From Candidatus Tepidiaquacellales bacterium UBA6667 (GTDB taxonomy: Bacteria; Bacteroidota; Ignavibacteria; Tepidaquicellales; Tepidaquicellaceae): DNA of 64,000 nucleotides. Under the pieces are notes generated by a model. That model was not told the origin of the DNA. It did no database searches and was given only the letters and a program-made list of their open reading frames with translations. The stretch covers positions 13,145-77,144 of the forward strand of contig DKKL01000035.1 in the NCBI GenBank assembly GCA_002455255.1, read 5' to 3'. Positions 35,738-44,827 of the stretch are shown here, piece after piece (position 1 is the stretch's first letter; each line of letters opens with the position of its first letter). The position numbers and the translations under genes are program-made.

Positions 35738-37078
35738 ATGAAAAAAAGGATTCATATTTCTGAAATTGCAGATTATGTTGATCAATCTGTTGAACTAAAA
35801 GGTTGGCTATACAATATCAGGTCTTCCGGCAAACTTATGTTTCCGGAATTACGGGACGGAACAGGGATTATTCAAGGTGTTGTTGTTAAATCTGCCGTAC
35901 CTGAAAAAGTTTGGGAAGATTTTTCTAAATTAACTCAGGAATCATCTGTTATAGTTAATGGAACTATTACTAAACATCCTAAAAAAGAAAATGTTTTTGA
36001 ACTACAGGTATCTGATTTACAAATTATTCAGATTGCTGAACCTTACCCAATCACTCCTAAAGAGCATGGTATTGAGTTTCTTGCTGACAGAAGACACCTT
36101 TGGATTCGTTCACAAAAGCAAGCTTCCATTTTGCGTGTAAGGTCTGAAATTGTTCAGGCAATCAGAGATTATTTTTATAATAATGGTTTTACATTATTTG
36201 ATCCGCCGATTTTTACTCCAAATGCTTGTGAAGGAACTTCTACTTTGTTTTCAACTGATTATTTTGATTTGGGCAAAGCATATCTTTCTCAATCCGGTCA
36301 GCTTTATGCTGAGGCAGGTGCTCTCGCTTTAGGTAAGGTATATACTTTCGGGCCTACTTTCAGAGCAGAAAATTCTATGACAAGAAGGCATATAACTGAA
36401 TTTTGGATGATGGAACCTGAAATGGCTTATTATGATATTGACGATAATATGGATTTAATCGAAGACTTTCTTGAATACGTTGTGCAGCGTGTTATCAAAA
36501 AAATGAAACCTGAACTTGAAATATTGGGCAGAGATATATCAAAGTTAGAGAAGGTAAAAAAACCATTCCCAAGAATAACTTATACACAGGCAGTTGAAAT
36601 ATTACACAGAAAAGATATTCCTTTGATTAGAAAAACATCAAATGGGGAAGAACAAATAAGACCTTTCCCATGGGGTGAAGATTTTGGGGCTCCGCATGAA
36701 GAAGCAATTGTTGAAGATTTTGATAAACCAGTGATGGTTCACAGATGGCCCTCAGAAGCTAAAGCATTTTATATGAAACGTGACCCTAATGATACCAAAA
36801 TTGCACTCGGGGTTGATGTACTTGCTCCGGAAGGTTTTGGTGAAATTATTGGTGGTTCTCAAAGAGAAGATAATATTGAACTGCTTATCAGTAGAATTAA
36901 GGAACATGAACTTCCAATGGAAGAATTTGAATGGTATCTTGATTTGAGACGTTATGGTTCGGTTCCTCATTCAGGATTTGGGATGGGACTTGAAAGAATG
37001 GTGAGTTGGATTTGTAATTTAGAACATATAAGAGAATCAATTCCGTTTCCACGAAGACCAAACAGAATCAGACCGTAA
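35738..37078 (+). CDS. asnS: Asparaginyl-tRNA synthetase
   Basis: A 446-residue class IIb synthetase. The N-terminal OB-fold anticodon-binding domain (about 1-110: [26 protein letters not shown]) precedes the catalytic core with motif 2 [28 protein letters not shown] and motif 3 [13 protein letters not shown]. It ligates asparagine to tRNA-Asn. The residues [15 protein letters not shown] and [16 protein letters not shown] are AsnRS-type rather than AspRS-type. The upstream candidate RNA may be its leader; about 148 nt separate them. Confidence 0.96.
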   Translation: MKKRIHISEIADYVDQSVELKGWLYNIRSSGKLMFPELRDGTGIIQGVVVKSAVPEKVWEDFSKLTQESSVIVNGTITKHPKKENVFELQVSDLQIIQIAEPYPITPKEHGIEFLADRRHLWIRSQKQASILRVRSEIVQAIRDYFYNNGFTLFDPPIFTPNACEGTSTLFSTDYFDLGKAYLSQSGQLYAEAGALALGKVYTFGPTFRAENSMTRRHITEFWMMEPEMAYYDIDDNMDLIEDFLEYVVQRVIKKMKPELEILGRDISKLEKVKKPFPRITYTQAVEILHRKDIPLIRKTSNGEEQIRPFPWGEDFGAPHEEAIVEDFDKPVMVHRWPSEAKAFYMKRDPNDTKIALGVDVLAPEGFGEIIGGSQREDNIELLISRIKEHELPMEEFEWYLDLRRYGSVPHSGFGMGLERMVSWICNLEHIRESIPFPRRPNRIRP

Positions 37079-37096
37079 TTAAAAAATTCACGGCAA

Positions 37097-37777
37097 ATGG
37101 CTGAACGTTATTTTATTATTACCGGTGCTTTATTTATAATTTTATTTATTGCAATTTTTGCTTACCATTTTTTTAAGGTAAACTCATTTTTTAATAAAGT
37201 AAAAGATTATTGTTTTTCAAATAATTATAAATTTAAAAAAAATCCGAACAGGAATGTAAAGTTTCAGATAACCGGTGCTACAAAAAAATATCATTGGATT
37301 TTCCAAAATTTTATAGCCAAACCAAATTATCTTTCAAGTGAAGAAATAGAGTCTTACTTCCAGTTTTCCGTCCCCGGAGTAAAAATAAATAATATGTTTA
37401 TTATCGGAAAAGCCGAAATGACTAATGCTCCTGAAATCGAAGTAATTGATGAAAAAATTATTAAACTATTACTTTCAAATGTACTCGGCGAAAAAGTCGC
37501 ATCTAAATTATCTGATATTGTCGTTATGGAAATCGGAAGAACAGATGCATTTAAATTTCAATATCTCACACTTGCACATAAAAAATCAAATCCATATTTA
37601 ATTTTAGATGAAGAATTGGAAAATATGATGGCAAATGGTTTTGATTGGGTTGCTGATAACGATTTTTCACTTGTGATTTTGCCTGACAGATTAATTATAA
37701 AAACAAATGCTACAAATGAACTTAGCGATATAAAATCTGTTATAGAATTTGGGATAAAAATTATATCAAAAATATGA
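37097..37777 (+). CDS. Hypothetical membrane-anchored protein (226 aa)
   Basis: One N-terminal membrane segment (about residues 5-24, YFIITGALFIILFIAIFAYHFF) anchors a soluble domain with basic start (NNYKFKKNPNRNVKFQITG), strands (YFQFSVPGVKINNMFIIG) and a C-terminal LVILPDRLIIKTN segment. I do not recognise a family; a loose resemblance to DUF3137-type proteins is not strong. It is 18 bp after asnS and 4 bp before the NYN gene, so the three may be co-transcribed. Confidence 0.6.
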   Translation: MAERYFIITGALFIILFIAIFAYHFFKVNSFFNKVKDYCFSNNYKFKKNPNRNVKFQITGATKKYHWIFQNFIAKPNYLSSEEIESYFQFSVPGVKINNMFIIGKAEMTNAPEIEVIDEKIIKLLLSNVLGEKVASKLSDIVVMEIGRTDAFKFQYLTLAHKKSNPYLILDEELENMMANGFDWVADNDFSLVILPDRLIIKTNATNELSDIKSVIEFGIKIISKI

Positions 37778-37781
37778 ACAT

Positions 37782-38231
37782 ATGAAAAAAACGATATTAA
37801 TAGACGGAAACAATCTTATGCATAAAGTTTATGGTTCTTCTGATAATCATAATGCAATCATTAGTTCTGTGAAATCCTTAATCGGTATAAAATATAATGT
37901 AATTTTTTTCTTTGATGGCTACGGAAAATTAAATGATAAAAATGCTGTTTTTTCTTTTGATAAAACGGCAGATGAGATAATGAAAAAATATATTGAGAAA
38001 AATAATAAACCTGAAAATCTGATTGTTGTTACTTCTGATATAGAAATTGCTTCTTTTGCAAAAATTTGTAAATGTGAAATTAAATCTTCTTCTGCTTTTT
38101 GGAAAGAAATAAACTCTAAACATTTAACTAAAAGTAAAAATATTAATCAGAATTTAAACTATGATGAAAATGAAAAACCAACAGGTATCTCTAAAAAAGA
38201 TTTGGATACATTTAGAAAACTATTTGGATAA
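37782..38231 (+). CDS. NYN/PIN-like domain ribonuclease-family protein (YacP-like)
   Basis: The 149-residue protein has the acidic pattern of NYN/YacP nucleases: IDGNNLMH (Asp7), FFFDGYG (Asp45), DEIMKKYIE and VVTSDIEIASFAK with the last Asp. Members such as Rae1 cleave ribosome-bound mRNA or process RNA. The C-terminal 35 residues are charged and likely disordered. No target can be inferred. It ends 28 bp before the ArsR gene. Confidence 0.75.
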   Translation: MKKTILIDGNNLMHKVYGSSDNHNAIISSVKSLIGIKYNVIFFFDGYGKLNDKNAVFSFDKTADEIMKKYIEKNNKPENLIVVTSDIEIASFAKICKCEIKSSSAFWKEINSKHLTKSKNINQNLNYDENEKPTGISKKDLDTFRKLFG

Positions 38232-38258
38232 TTTAGTTTAAAATTCACAAATTAAGTT

Positions 38259-38549
38259 ATGAAGGAAAAGTATAAAAAAATTTTAATGGCGGCGGAAGTA
38301 TTTAAATCTATTTCACATCCGGAAAGATTAAGCATTGTAGAAGTATTATCTCCTGATAAAAAATCCTCTGTCACTGAAATTTATGAAAGTCTCCGGTTAC
38401 CGCAGGCTAAAGTTTCACATCATCTCACAATCCTTAAAAATAAAGGCATTCTTATTTCTGAAAAAAAAGGAAAGAATATTTTCTATTCTTTATCAAATCC
38501 CGGTCTTGCAAAGGTTTTAAAAACAATTGAGAAATATTGTGAAGGGTAA
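38259..38549 (+). CDS. ArsR/SmtB-family repressor (winged helix)
   Basis: The 96-residue regulator has the ArsR HTH: ISHPERLSIVEVLSP, SVTEIYESLRLPQAKVSHHLTILKNKGIL and the wing KKGKNIFYSL. The only Cys is near the C terminus (KYCEG), so it lacks both the ArsR metal motif CVC and the paired Cys of the persulfide sensor SqrR/BigR. It leads the operon of sulfur transporters and persulfide enzymes, so it probably senses a sulfur species or metal through other residues. Operators may be the AT-rich repeats after its stop. Confidence 0.87.
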   Translation: MKEKYKKILMAAEVFKSISHPERLSIVEVLSPDKKSSVTEIYESLRLPQAKVSHHLTILKNKGILISEKKGKNIFYSLSNPGLAKVLKTIEKYCEG

Positions 38550-38582
38550 TAATTTTTGATTTGATTATATATCTACATATCT

Positions 38583-38598
38583 ATATATTTGCATATAT
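38583..38598. promoter_or_regulatory. Possible ArsR-type operator
   Basis: ATATAT-TTGC-ATATAT (38583-38598) lies in the 61-bp gap between the ArsR gene and the TauE gene, with further ATAT repeats upstream at 38565-38580. ArsR proteins bind imperfect AT-rich inverted repeats of this kind. Local AT-richness makes chance occurrence quite possible. Confidence 0.3.
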
Positions 38599-38610
38599 TA
38601 AAATAACTAT

Positions 38611-39408
38611 CTGGAAATTTTAGGTTACATATCTGCTTTTGCTGTCGGGTTCACTCTCGGATTATTCGGTGCCGGTGGAGCAATACTGACTATCCCTATT
38701 ATGGTTTATTTGTTTAGTGTTGAACCAATACTTGCTACTGTTTATTCTCTTTTTATTGTTGGCATAACAGCTTTCATCGGCTCTGTTAATTATTTAAAAG
38801 AAGGTTTAATTGATATTAAATCCTCATTGTTTTTTGTTATTCCTTCAGTATTCGTTATGCTTCTGATGAGAAAATTTGTTATCCCTGCAATACCGGATGA
38901 ACTAAATTTATTTACCCTGGAATTTTCTAAAAATACCGGAATACTTGTTTTGTTTAGTATTGTTTTACTTATAAGTTCGGTTTCAATGATTAAAGGTGGT
39001 GTAAAATCAGAATCCAAAGCAACTGAAATTTCTTTAAAGGAAAAATTCATTCTTATTTCCTCCGGTATTGCAACCGGATTAATAGGCGGTGCGATTGGTG
39101 CCGGTGGGGGATTTATAATTATTCCTGCTCTGGTATTGCTCGCTAAAATGCCAATAAAAAAAGCGGTTGGTACTTCTCTTATTATTATTGCCATTAATTC
39201 ACTCGTGGGATTTTTAAGTGATTTAAGCGGGAATTATTATTTTGATTGGAGATTGATTTTTTCATTCCTGGCAATTGCTGTAGTAGGTATCATTGTCGGT
39301 GGAATGGCTGAGAAAAAAATTTCACCTGCAAAACTGAAGTTATCCTTTGGATATTTTATTATGATAATGGGTATTTATATTCTATTCAGAGAAACAATTT
39401 TAAAATAA
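38611..39408 (+). CDS. TauE/SafE-family sulfite/sulfur exporter (CTG start)
   Basis: The frame is open from just after TAA at 38599-38601 and the conserved N terminus lies before the first ATG: codons from 38611 read (M)EILGYISAFAVGFTLGLFGAGGAIL, the typical first helix of COG0730 proteins. I therefore place the start at CTG 38611; starting at the ATG at 38701 would remove the first helix. With about 265 residues it has eight or so membrane helices and the second repeat GLIGGAIGAGGGFIIIPALVLLAKM. TauE proteins export sulfite or sulfoacetate-type anions. It is followed 2 bp later by a YeeE-type gene. Confidence 0.88.
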   Translation: MEILGYISAFAVGFTLGLFGAGGAILTIPIMVYLFSVEPILATVYSLFIVGITAFIGSVNYLKEGLIDIKSSLFFVIPSVFVMLLMRKFVIPAIPDELNLFTLEFSKNTGILVLFSIVLLISSVSMIKGGVKSESKATEISLKEKFILISSGIATGLIGGAIGAGGGFIIIPALVLLAKMPIKKAVGTSLIIIAINSLVGFLSDLSGNYYFDWRLIFSFLAIAVVGIIVGGMAEKKISPAKLKLSFGYFIMIMGIYILFRETILK

Positions 39409-39410
39409 AT

Positions 39411-39911
39411 ATGATAGAAAATATTTTAAATATTATTCGTTCACCATGGCCTTGGTATGTATCAGGTCCTTTGATTGGTTTGATGGTTCCTGCTTTGCTT
39501 TATTTTGGCAAATCATTAGGAGTCTCCGGCTCTTTCAGAGATATCTGTTCAGTTTCAATGCCAAATTCAAAAGTTGAATTTATCAAATCTAATAAATGGA
39601 AAGAAAATCCATGGAATCTTTTTTTTCTTGCAGGTATTTTCATCGGTGGTTTTATTACATATAATTTTTTAATGTCACCTAAAATCAATTTATTTCCGTT
39701 GGAATTCTACTCACTTAAAGGAGCGATAATATTAATAATCGGAGGATTTCTTGTCGGTTTTGGCTCGCGATATGCAGGTGGATGCACTTCAGGACATGGC
39801 ATAACAGGGTTATCTACATTGCAGCTTCCAAGTCTGTTCGCAATTATCTCGTTTTTCATCGGCGGTTTCATTGCTCTTTTTTTAACTGATTTTATTATAA
39901 ATTTAATTTAA
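39411..39911 (+). CDS. YeeE/YedE-type thiosulfate transporter, first half
   Basis: A 166-residue membrane protein of the YeeE/YedE family (DUF395). The last third has the signature GFGSRYAGGCTSGHGITG with the conserved Cys that conducts thiosulfate in YeeE. Four or five helices are seen. Full-length YeeE has two such repeats; here the second is the separate gene that starts 5 bp later. Probable import of thiosulfate into the cytoplasm for the rhodaneses. Confidence 0.85.
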   Translation: MIENILNIIRSPWPWYVSGPLIGLMVPALLYFGKSLGVSGSFRDICSVSMPNSKVEFIKSNKWKENPWNLFFLAGIFIGGFITYNFLMSPKINLFPLEFYSLKGAIILIIGGFLVGFGSRYAGGCTSGHGITGLSTLQLPSLFAIISFFIGGFIALFLTDFIINLI

Positions 39912-39915
39912 TTTT

Positions 39916-40326
39916 TTGGGAAATATAAAATATTTAATTGCAGGATTAATTTTTGGCATAATTATTACTAAAGCAGAAGTTGTAAGTTGGTTCAGAATTC
40001 AGGATATGTTCAGATTTAAAGACCCCTATATGTTCCTCATATTAGGTTCAGCGGTGATAACAGGTGCTATTTCTGTTTTAATAATTAAAAAATTTAAAAT
40101 AAATAATTTTTATGGCGAAGCCATTGTTATTCCTAAAAAAAAATTCAACAAAGGATATATTTTTGGAGGAATTATTTTTGGGATGGGATGGTTTCTCTCA
40201 GGACTTTGCCCGGGACCAATGGCTGCTTTAATAGGAGCAGGTTATTTACCTGTAATTTTTGCTTTCATTGCAGCATTACTCGGAACTTATACTTATAGTT
40301 TTTTTAGAAATAAACTACCTCATTAA
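39916..40326 (+). CDS. YeeE/YedE-type transporter, second half (DUF6691)
   Basis: The 136-residue protein has helices at about 1-17, 35-54, 76-97 and 103-127 and the signature FGMGWFLSGLCPGPMAALIGAG, matching the second YeeE repeat. Cys in GLCPGP is the equivalent pore residue. It starts at TTG. The two half-proteins together should form the transporter or a heterodimer; such pairs are common in Bacteroidetes. Ten bp separate it from the rhodanese. Confidence 0.82.
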   Translation: MGNIKYLIAGLIFGIIITKAEVVSWFRIQDMFRFKDPYMFLILGSAVITGAISVLIIKKFKINNFYGEAIVIPKKKFNKGYIFGGIIFGMGWFLSGLCPGPMAALIGAGYLPVIFAFIAALLGTYTYSFFRNKLPH

Positions 40327-40336
40327 AAATTAAAAA

Positions 40337-40663
40337 ATGAAACATCAACACATTTCATCAGAAGAATTTAAGAAAAAAATTGAAGAAGGTGGTCATATAT
40401 TAATTGACACCAGAACTCACGAAGAATTTCATTCAGGTCATCTAAAAGATGCAAAACATATAGATTTCCATTCTCCGACTTTTCAAATGGAACTTATGGA
40501 ACTTGACAAAGAACAAAAATATCTTGTTTATTGCCGTTCAGGAAACAGAAGCGGACAAGCAATGAATATGATGAAGTTTATGAATTTCAAAGAAGTTTAT
40601 AATCTAAACGGTGGAATCATAGACTGGAGTGAAAATGGATTTGAAATAATTAAATTAAATTAA
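40337..40663 (+). CDS. Single-domain rhodanese sulfurtransferase
   Basis: A 108-residue rhodanese domain with the persulfide-forming Cys in YCRSGNRSG (loop CRSGNRS), preceded by IDTRTHEEFHSGHLKDAKHIDF and followed by NLNGGIIDW. It moves sulfane sulfur from thiosulfate or persulfide to an acceptor thiol. No signal peptide is seen. It stands between the YeeE-type genes and the persulfide dioxygenase fusion, so it probably hands on sulfur imported by the transporter. Confidence 0.92.
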   Translation: MKHQHISSEEFKKKIEEGGHILIDTRTHEEFHSGHLKDAKHIDFHSPTFQMELMELDKEQKYLVYCRSGNRSGQAMNMMKFMNFKEVYNLNGGIIDWSENGFEIIKLN

Positions 40664-40669
40664 AATTAT

Positions 40670-41998
40670 ATGTTAATAGAACAATTTTATGATGATAATC
40701 TTGCACATGCTTCTTATGTAATTATTAGCAACGGTGATGCTGCTGTGATTGATCCCGCAAGAGATCCATATCCTTATTTAGATTTTATTTCTAAAAATGA
40801 AGCTCAGTTAAAAGCAATAATAGAAACTCATCCTCATGCAGATTTTGTTAGTTCTCATCTTGAACTTCATAAAAAAACCAACGCTGATATATATGTTGGC
40901 AAACTTGTTGGTGTTTTCTATCCTCATAAAGGAGTTGAAGATGGAGATGAAATTATCCTCGGTAGCATCAGATTAAAATTTATCCTTACTCCCGGTCATT
41001 CTCCTGACTCAATAAGTATCATTGTTTATAACAAAGATAATAAACCTTATGCATTATTGTCCGGTGATACGTTATTTGTTGGTGATGTCGGAAGACCTGA
41101 TTTGAGAGAATCTGCCGGAAATATTTCCAAAAAAAGGGAAGAACTCGCAGGAGCAATGTTTGATACTGTGCAAACAAAATTGAAAACTTTAAATGATGAT
41201 ATTCTTGTTTATCCGGCACACGGTGCCGGTTCATTATGTGGTAAGGCATTAAGTGATGCACGATTCTCCACTATAGGAAGAGAAAAAACTCAAAATTATG
41301 CTTTTCAAATTTCAGACAAAACTGAATTTATAAATAGCCTTCTTCAAGACCAACCTTTTATTCCGGCTTATTTCGGCTATGATGTTGAGTTAAACAGAAT
41401 AGGAGCTCCTGATTTTTATGAAAGCATTAATGCAATTCCTAAACTTGATTCAAATACAGAAATTCCGGAGAATTCAACTATAGTTGATGTTCGAGAACGT
41501 AAAGAATTCAGAAAAAAGCATATTAAAAATTCGATTAACATATTTCAAGATACGAAATTTGAAACATGGCTTGGAACTTTAGTAAATCCGAATGAAAAAT
41601 TTTATCTGATTTGTAATTCAAAAGATGATTTTGATAAGATTTTGAAAAGAACTGCAAAAATTGGATATGAAGTAAATGTATTGGGAATATTAACATTACC
41701 TGAAAAAGCATCTTTTGTATCAGATGAATTGGATTTAAAACACTTTAGAGAAAATACCGACAGTTATACAATAATAGACGTCAGAAATCCATCTGAAACT
41801 TCGAAGGGGTTAAAGTTTAATAACGCTATGGCTATTCCTTTGAGCGAATTAAGAATTAAGATGGACATTATCCCTCATGATAAACCTGTTGTTGTTCACT
41901 GTGCAGGTGGTTATAGGTCGGCTATAGCATTGAGCATTGTTGAAAATAAAATTAAGAATAAAGTTTTCGATCTTGGTGAAGAAGTAAAATCTTATTAA
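40670..41998 (+). CDS. Persulfide dioxygenase fused to two rhodanese domains (CstB-like)
   Basis: The 442-residue protein has an ETHE1-type MBL domain (His54, His56, Asp58, TPGH His110, GDT Asp133, His184) and Cys190 in HGAGSLCGK, the Cys that follows the iron site in CstB. Then come a degenerate rhodanese (about 265-345, Cys325 in YLICNSKDD, no CxxGxR loop) and an active one at the end with Cys411 in HCAGGYRS. This is the architecture of Staphylococcus CstB, which oxidises persulfide to thiosulfate/sulfite. It should remove sulfane sulfur toxicity. Confidence 0.9.
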   Translation: MLIEQFYDDNLAHASYVIISNGDAAVIDPARDPYPYLDFISKNEAQLKAIIETHPHADFVSSHLELHKKTNADIYVGKLVGVFYPHKGVEDGDEIILGSIRLKFILTPGHSPDSISIIVYNKDNKPYALLSGDTLFVGDVGRPDLRESAGNISKKREELAGAMFDTVQTKLKTLNDDILVYPAHGAGSLCGKALSDARFSTIGREKTQNYAFQISDKTEFINSLLQDQPFIPAYFGYDVELNRIGAPDFYESINAIPKLDSNTEIPENSTIVDVRERKEFRKKHIKNSINIFQDTKFETWLGTLVNPNEKFYLICNSKDDFDKILKRTAKIGYEVNVLGILTLPEKASFVSDELDLKHFRENTDSYTIIDVRNPSETSKGLKFNNAMAIPLSELRIKMDIIPHDKPVVVHCAGGYRSAIALSIVENKIKNKVFDLGEEVKSY

Positions 41999-42045
41999 TT
42001 TTAATAAGTAGATTGTAATATAAAATAAATATATTTTAGATTTCT

Positions 42046-42978
42046 ATGCCTATAGTAGATGTAAAGAAACTAACAAAACAATATCCGGCGAAAAATTTTT
42101 CCAAAGACAAAATTACAGCATTAAATAATTTTAGTCTTCAGGTAGAACCCGGAAGTATATTCGGTCTGCTTGGACCAAACGGAGCAGGAAAAACTACTTT
42201 AGTTAAAATTTTGCTTGGTATTACTTTCCCTACTTCTGGCGAAGTAAATATTTTTGAAAAACCCGTTACAGATATTTCCTACAAATTTAAAGTTGGTTAT
42301 TTACCAGAAAATCACAGATTTCCAAATTATTTATCAGGTGAGCAGGTTCTATCATACTATGGCAGAATGTCCGGTATGGCTGATAAAGAAGTAAAAATAA
42401 AAATACCTGAAATGTTATCTCTTGTGGGGATGAGTGATTGGGCAAAAACAAAGATTAAAAAATACTCTAAAGGTATGATGCAAAGACTTGGTCTTGCACA
42501 GGCAATGATTAATAGTCCTGAACTGATTTTTCTTGATGAACCCACTGATGGTGTAGATCCTATCGGAAGAAAGGAAATTAGAGATATTCTCTTAAATTTA
42601 AAAAATGAAGGTAAAACTATTTTTCTAAATTCACATTTGTTAAGCGAGATAGAATTAGTTTGTGATAAAGTTGCTATTCTTGATAAAGGAACTTTGGTAA
42701 AAATGGGTTCTGTCGAAGAGATTACATCCGGCGAAGATTCCTATTTATTCCATACAAATGATTTAACCGATTCACTCGTCAACGATTTAATTTTGAAATT
42801 TAAAGTAGTTATGCACGGGAAAAATGAGTTTTCTTACGCAACTTCTTCTATTGAAGATGTAAATAATATATTAGATTTTTTAAGGTCAGAAAAAGTTTTG
42901 ATTTTTGGATTTAATAAAGAAAAAACTTCACTTGAAGATATGTTTATAAATATTATTGGAAAGCAAACAGTAAATTGA
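42046..42978 (+). CDS. ABC-2 type exporter, ATP-binding subunit
   Basis: A 310-residue ATPase with Walker A LLGPNGAGKTT, Q-loop GYLPENHRFP, signature YSKGMMQR (variant of LSGGQ), Walker B LIFLDEPTDGVD and a switch His in NSHLLSE. The C-terminal extension after residue 230 is the usual one of NatA/CcmA-like exporters. The partner permease starts in the overlapping TTGA. Cargo unknown. Confidence 0.93.
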   Translation: MPIVDVKKLTKQYPAKNFSKDKITALNNFSLQVEPGSIFGLLGPNGAGKTTLVKILLGITFPTSGEVNIFEKPVTDISYKFKVGYLPENHRFPNYLSGEQVLSYYGRMSGMADKEVKIKIPEMLSLVGMSDWAKTKIKKYSKGMMQRLGLAQAMINSPELIFLDEPTDGVDPIGRKEIRDILLNLKNEGKTIFLNSHLLSEIELVCDKVAILDKGTLVKMGSVEEITSGEDSYLFHTNDLTDSLVNDLILKFKVVMHGKNEFSYATSSIEDVNNILDFLRSEKVLIFGFNKEKTSLEDMFINIIGKQTVN

Positions 42979-43790
42979 TATTTAAAACTCTATTATATAG
43001 CACAATTCGTGAAGCAATTGAGAAAAAAATTGTATTGGCAATTTTTACTTTAATAGGACTTGTTGTTTTTCTAATGCTTCTGTTTATAAATCTGGATTCT
43101 GTAGATGGTATTCAACAAATGCTCTCTCTCGGCGGTGACGAAACTTATAGGGAAAATATTATCAGGTTTACTTCAGAATTGTTAAATCAGTTCACTTTTC
43201 TCGCTGTCTTTTTTCTACTATTAATTTTTTCAGCATCTTACATTCCATCAATGTTGGAAAAAGGAAGTATTGATGTGCTATTATCAAAACCGGTTTCAAG
43301 ACCTAAAATTATAATTGCAAAATTTCTTTCTGTAGTTTTCTTAGCATTTATAATTCTCTCATTCTTGATTTTGTTAATCTGGATTATGGTTTCCGCAAGA
43401 TCGGGAATTTGGCATTTCCCGTTTCTCACTTCAATTCTTTGGTTCACTTTGATATTTGCAATCTTATATTCTTTTCAGATGTTCCTCGGATTAGTTACTC
43501 AAAATACTATAATTTCTTTAGCGATTAATCTTTTTATTCTTTTTCCAATTTCAGCAGTTCTCGCTGTTAGAGAGCAGACTATTTTCACTCTTGTTGATTC
43601 GGGTTTCGTAAAATTCATTGTTGATTTTTTATATTACATCTTGCCTAAAGCATGGGATTTAAGAGAAATGTGTGTAAATTTAATTTTGGGTTACGGGGTT
43701 GAATCATATCAACCTTTAATTACATCTGTATTATTTATGTTTACAGTAATTTCTCTTTCCGTTTACTACTTCTCTAAAAAAGATTATTAA
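42975..43790 (+). CDS. ABC-2 type exporter, permease subunit
   Basis: The 271-residue protein has six hydrophobic segments (about 20-38, 70-90, 108-128, 140-158, 165-182 and 250-266) separated by short loops, consistent with ABC-2 or NosY-like permeases. It starts at TTG overlapping the ATPase stop by 4 bp, so translation is coupled. KGSIDVLLSKPVSRPKII matches the usual cytoplasmic coupling region. It converges on dps. Confidence 0.85.
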   Translation: MIFKTLLYSTIREAIEKKIVLAIFTLIGLVVFLMLLFINLDSVDGIQQMLSLGGDETYRENIIRFTSELLNQFTFLAVFFLLLIFSASYIPSMLEKGSIDVLLSKPVSRPKIIIAKFLSVVFLAFIILSFLILLIWIMVSARSGIWHFPFLTSILWFTLIFAILYSFQMFLGLVTQNTIISLAINLFILFPISAVLAVREQTIFTLVDSGFVKFIVDFLYYILPKAWDLREMCVNLILGYGVESYQPLITSVLFMFTVISLSVYYFSKKDY

Positions 43791-43797
43791 AAAAATC

Positions 43798-44268
43798 TTA
43801 TGATAAGTAAGACCTCAACATCCAAGCCATCTTTTCGTGTTTTTCCATTAATGCCGTAACAAAATCCGCAGAACCTGCATCCTTAAACTTATCGCTAAAA
43901 TCTCCTTCACATTTTCTTAGTTCCTTAATCAGTGTTTCATGATCTTGTAATAAATTTTTAATCTGCTTCTCGGCTTTGTTGTTTGAATTAGGTTCAAGTA
44001 AATTTGTTAAACTGAGGAAATCCTGAAGTCTCCCAGTGCTGTAATGTCCGATTGAACGAATTCTTTCGGCAATATCATCTATCATTTCATCAATTTCTTC
44101 ATATTGAGATTCGAAAAGTTTGTGTAACTCCATAAAATTTGGTGCTTCTACATTCCAATGATAGTTTCGCGTTTTTGTATATAATACATATTCATCTGCC
44201 AGAATAACCTGAAGTTTATCTGCAACTGCTTTTGTATTTTTTTCGGAAATTCCAATATCTGCTTTCAT
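43798..44268 (-). CDS. dps: Dps-family ferritin-like DNA-protection protein
   Basis: A 156-residue Dps/ferritin with the inter-subunit ferroxidase residues in TRNYHWNVEAPNFMELHKLFESQYEEIDEMIDDIAERIR (His in HWN, His, Asp/Glu of the next helix). Dps oxidises Fe2+ with H2O2 and shields DNA. The N-terminal tail is short. The gene is last in the minus-strand run after a DinB-family protein (5-bp gap), so both may be stress genes. Confidence 0.94.
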   Translation of the reverse strand: MKADIGISEKNTKAVADKLQVILADEYVLYTKTRNYHWNVEAPNFMELHKLFESQYEEIDEMIDDIAERIRSIGHYSTGRLQDFLSLTNLLEPNSNNKAEKQIKNLLQDHETLIKELRKCEGDFSDKFKDAGSADFVTALMEKHEKMAWMLRSYLS

Positions 44269-44273
44269 AATAT

Positions 44274-44795
44274 TTATTTTATTAAATTAAAAAATTCAAT
44301 CCAAGGACCAATTTCTTCCCTGTATTGCTTTGCCATAATTCTTGATATTTGAGAAATATGAGTTAAATCGTGAACTGTCCATGTTGATAAAAGTTGCCTC
44401 AGTGTTACTTCTCCAAAAACAGGATGTAATCCGGTTTTATTTAAATCGTCATCTGTTAAATCAAGATATCTTAATACACGTATATTTTCTATTCGTAAAG
44501 CTTTAAATTCATCTAAAAGTTCTGCGGTTCTTTTTGATTCAATCTCTTCCTTATGCCCTTCCATATTGAATACTTCAAATGTTTTTTCATTTTCATCATT
44601 AAGTATTATCAGTATTCTCGGAATCCAATCTGTCTTTTCACCATGAATCAAATGTCCGATTATTTCTACAGTATTCCACGTATTATCCCCTTCATTTGAA
44701 ATAACCCATTCTTCAGATAATCCATTCACCATTCTTTCTAAAATCAATGGTGTTCTTTCAAGTATTTCAAGTGATTTGTTTAATTCAAAATTCAT
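44274..44795 (-). CDS. DinB-superfamily four-helix protein
   Basis: The 173-residue protein has the DinB/YfiT fold: NTVEIIGHLIHGEK with a metal-site His, a middle Glu/Lys-rich helix, and WTVHDLTHISQISRIM with two further His. These proteins bind a metal ion with three His and often act as thiol-dependent transferases. Function is unassigned. It sits directly upstream of dps, and a second DinB member lies about 1.2 kb away. Confidence 0.85.
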   Translation of the reverse strand: MNFELNKSLEILERTPLILERMVNGLSEEWVISNEGDNTWNTVEIIGHLIHGEKTDWIPRILIILNDENEKTFEVFNMEGHKEEIESKRTAELLDEFKALRIENIRVLRYLDLTDDDLNKTGLHPVFGEVTLRQLLSTWTVHDLTHISQISRIMAKQYREEIGPWIEFFNLIK

Positions 44796-44827
44796 TTCTT
44801 CTTTTCTCTAAAGTTCTTAAAAATTAA

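Noticed and set aside
39411..40326. Frameshift splitting a single YeeE gene
   Set aside because: Each half starts and ends cleanly with its own stop and start, and split pairs of this type are common in Bacteroidetes, so it is treated as two real genes.
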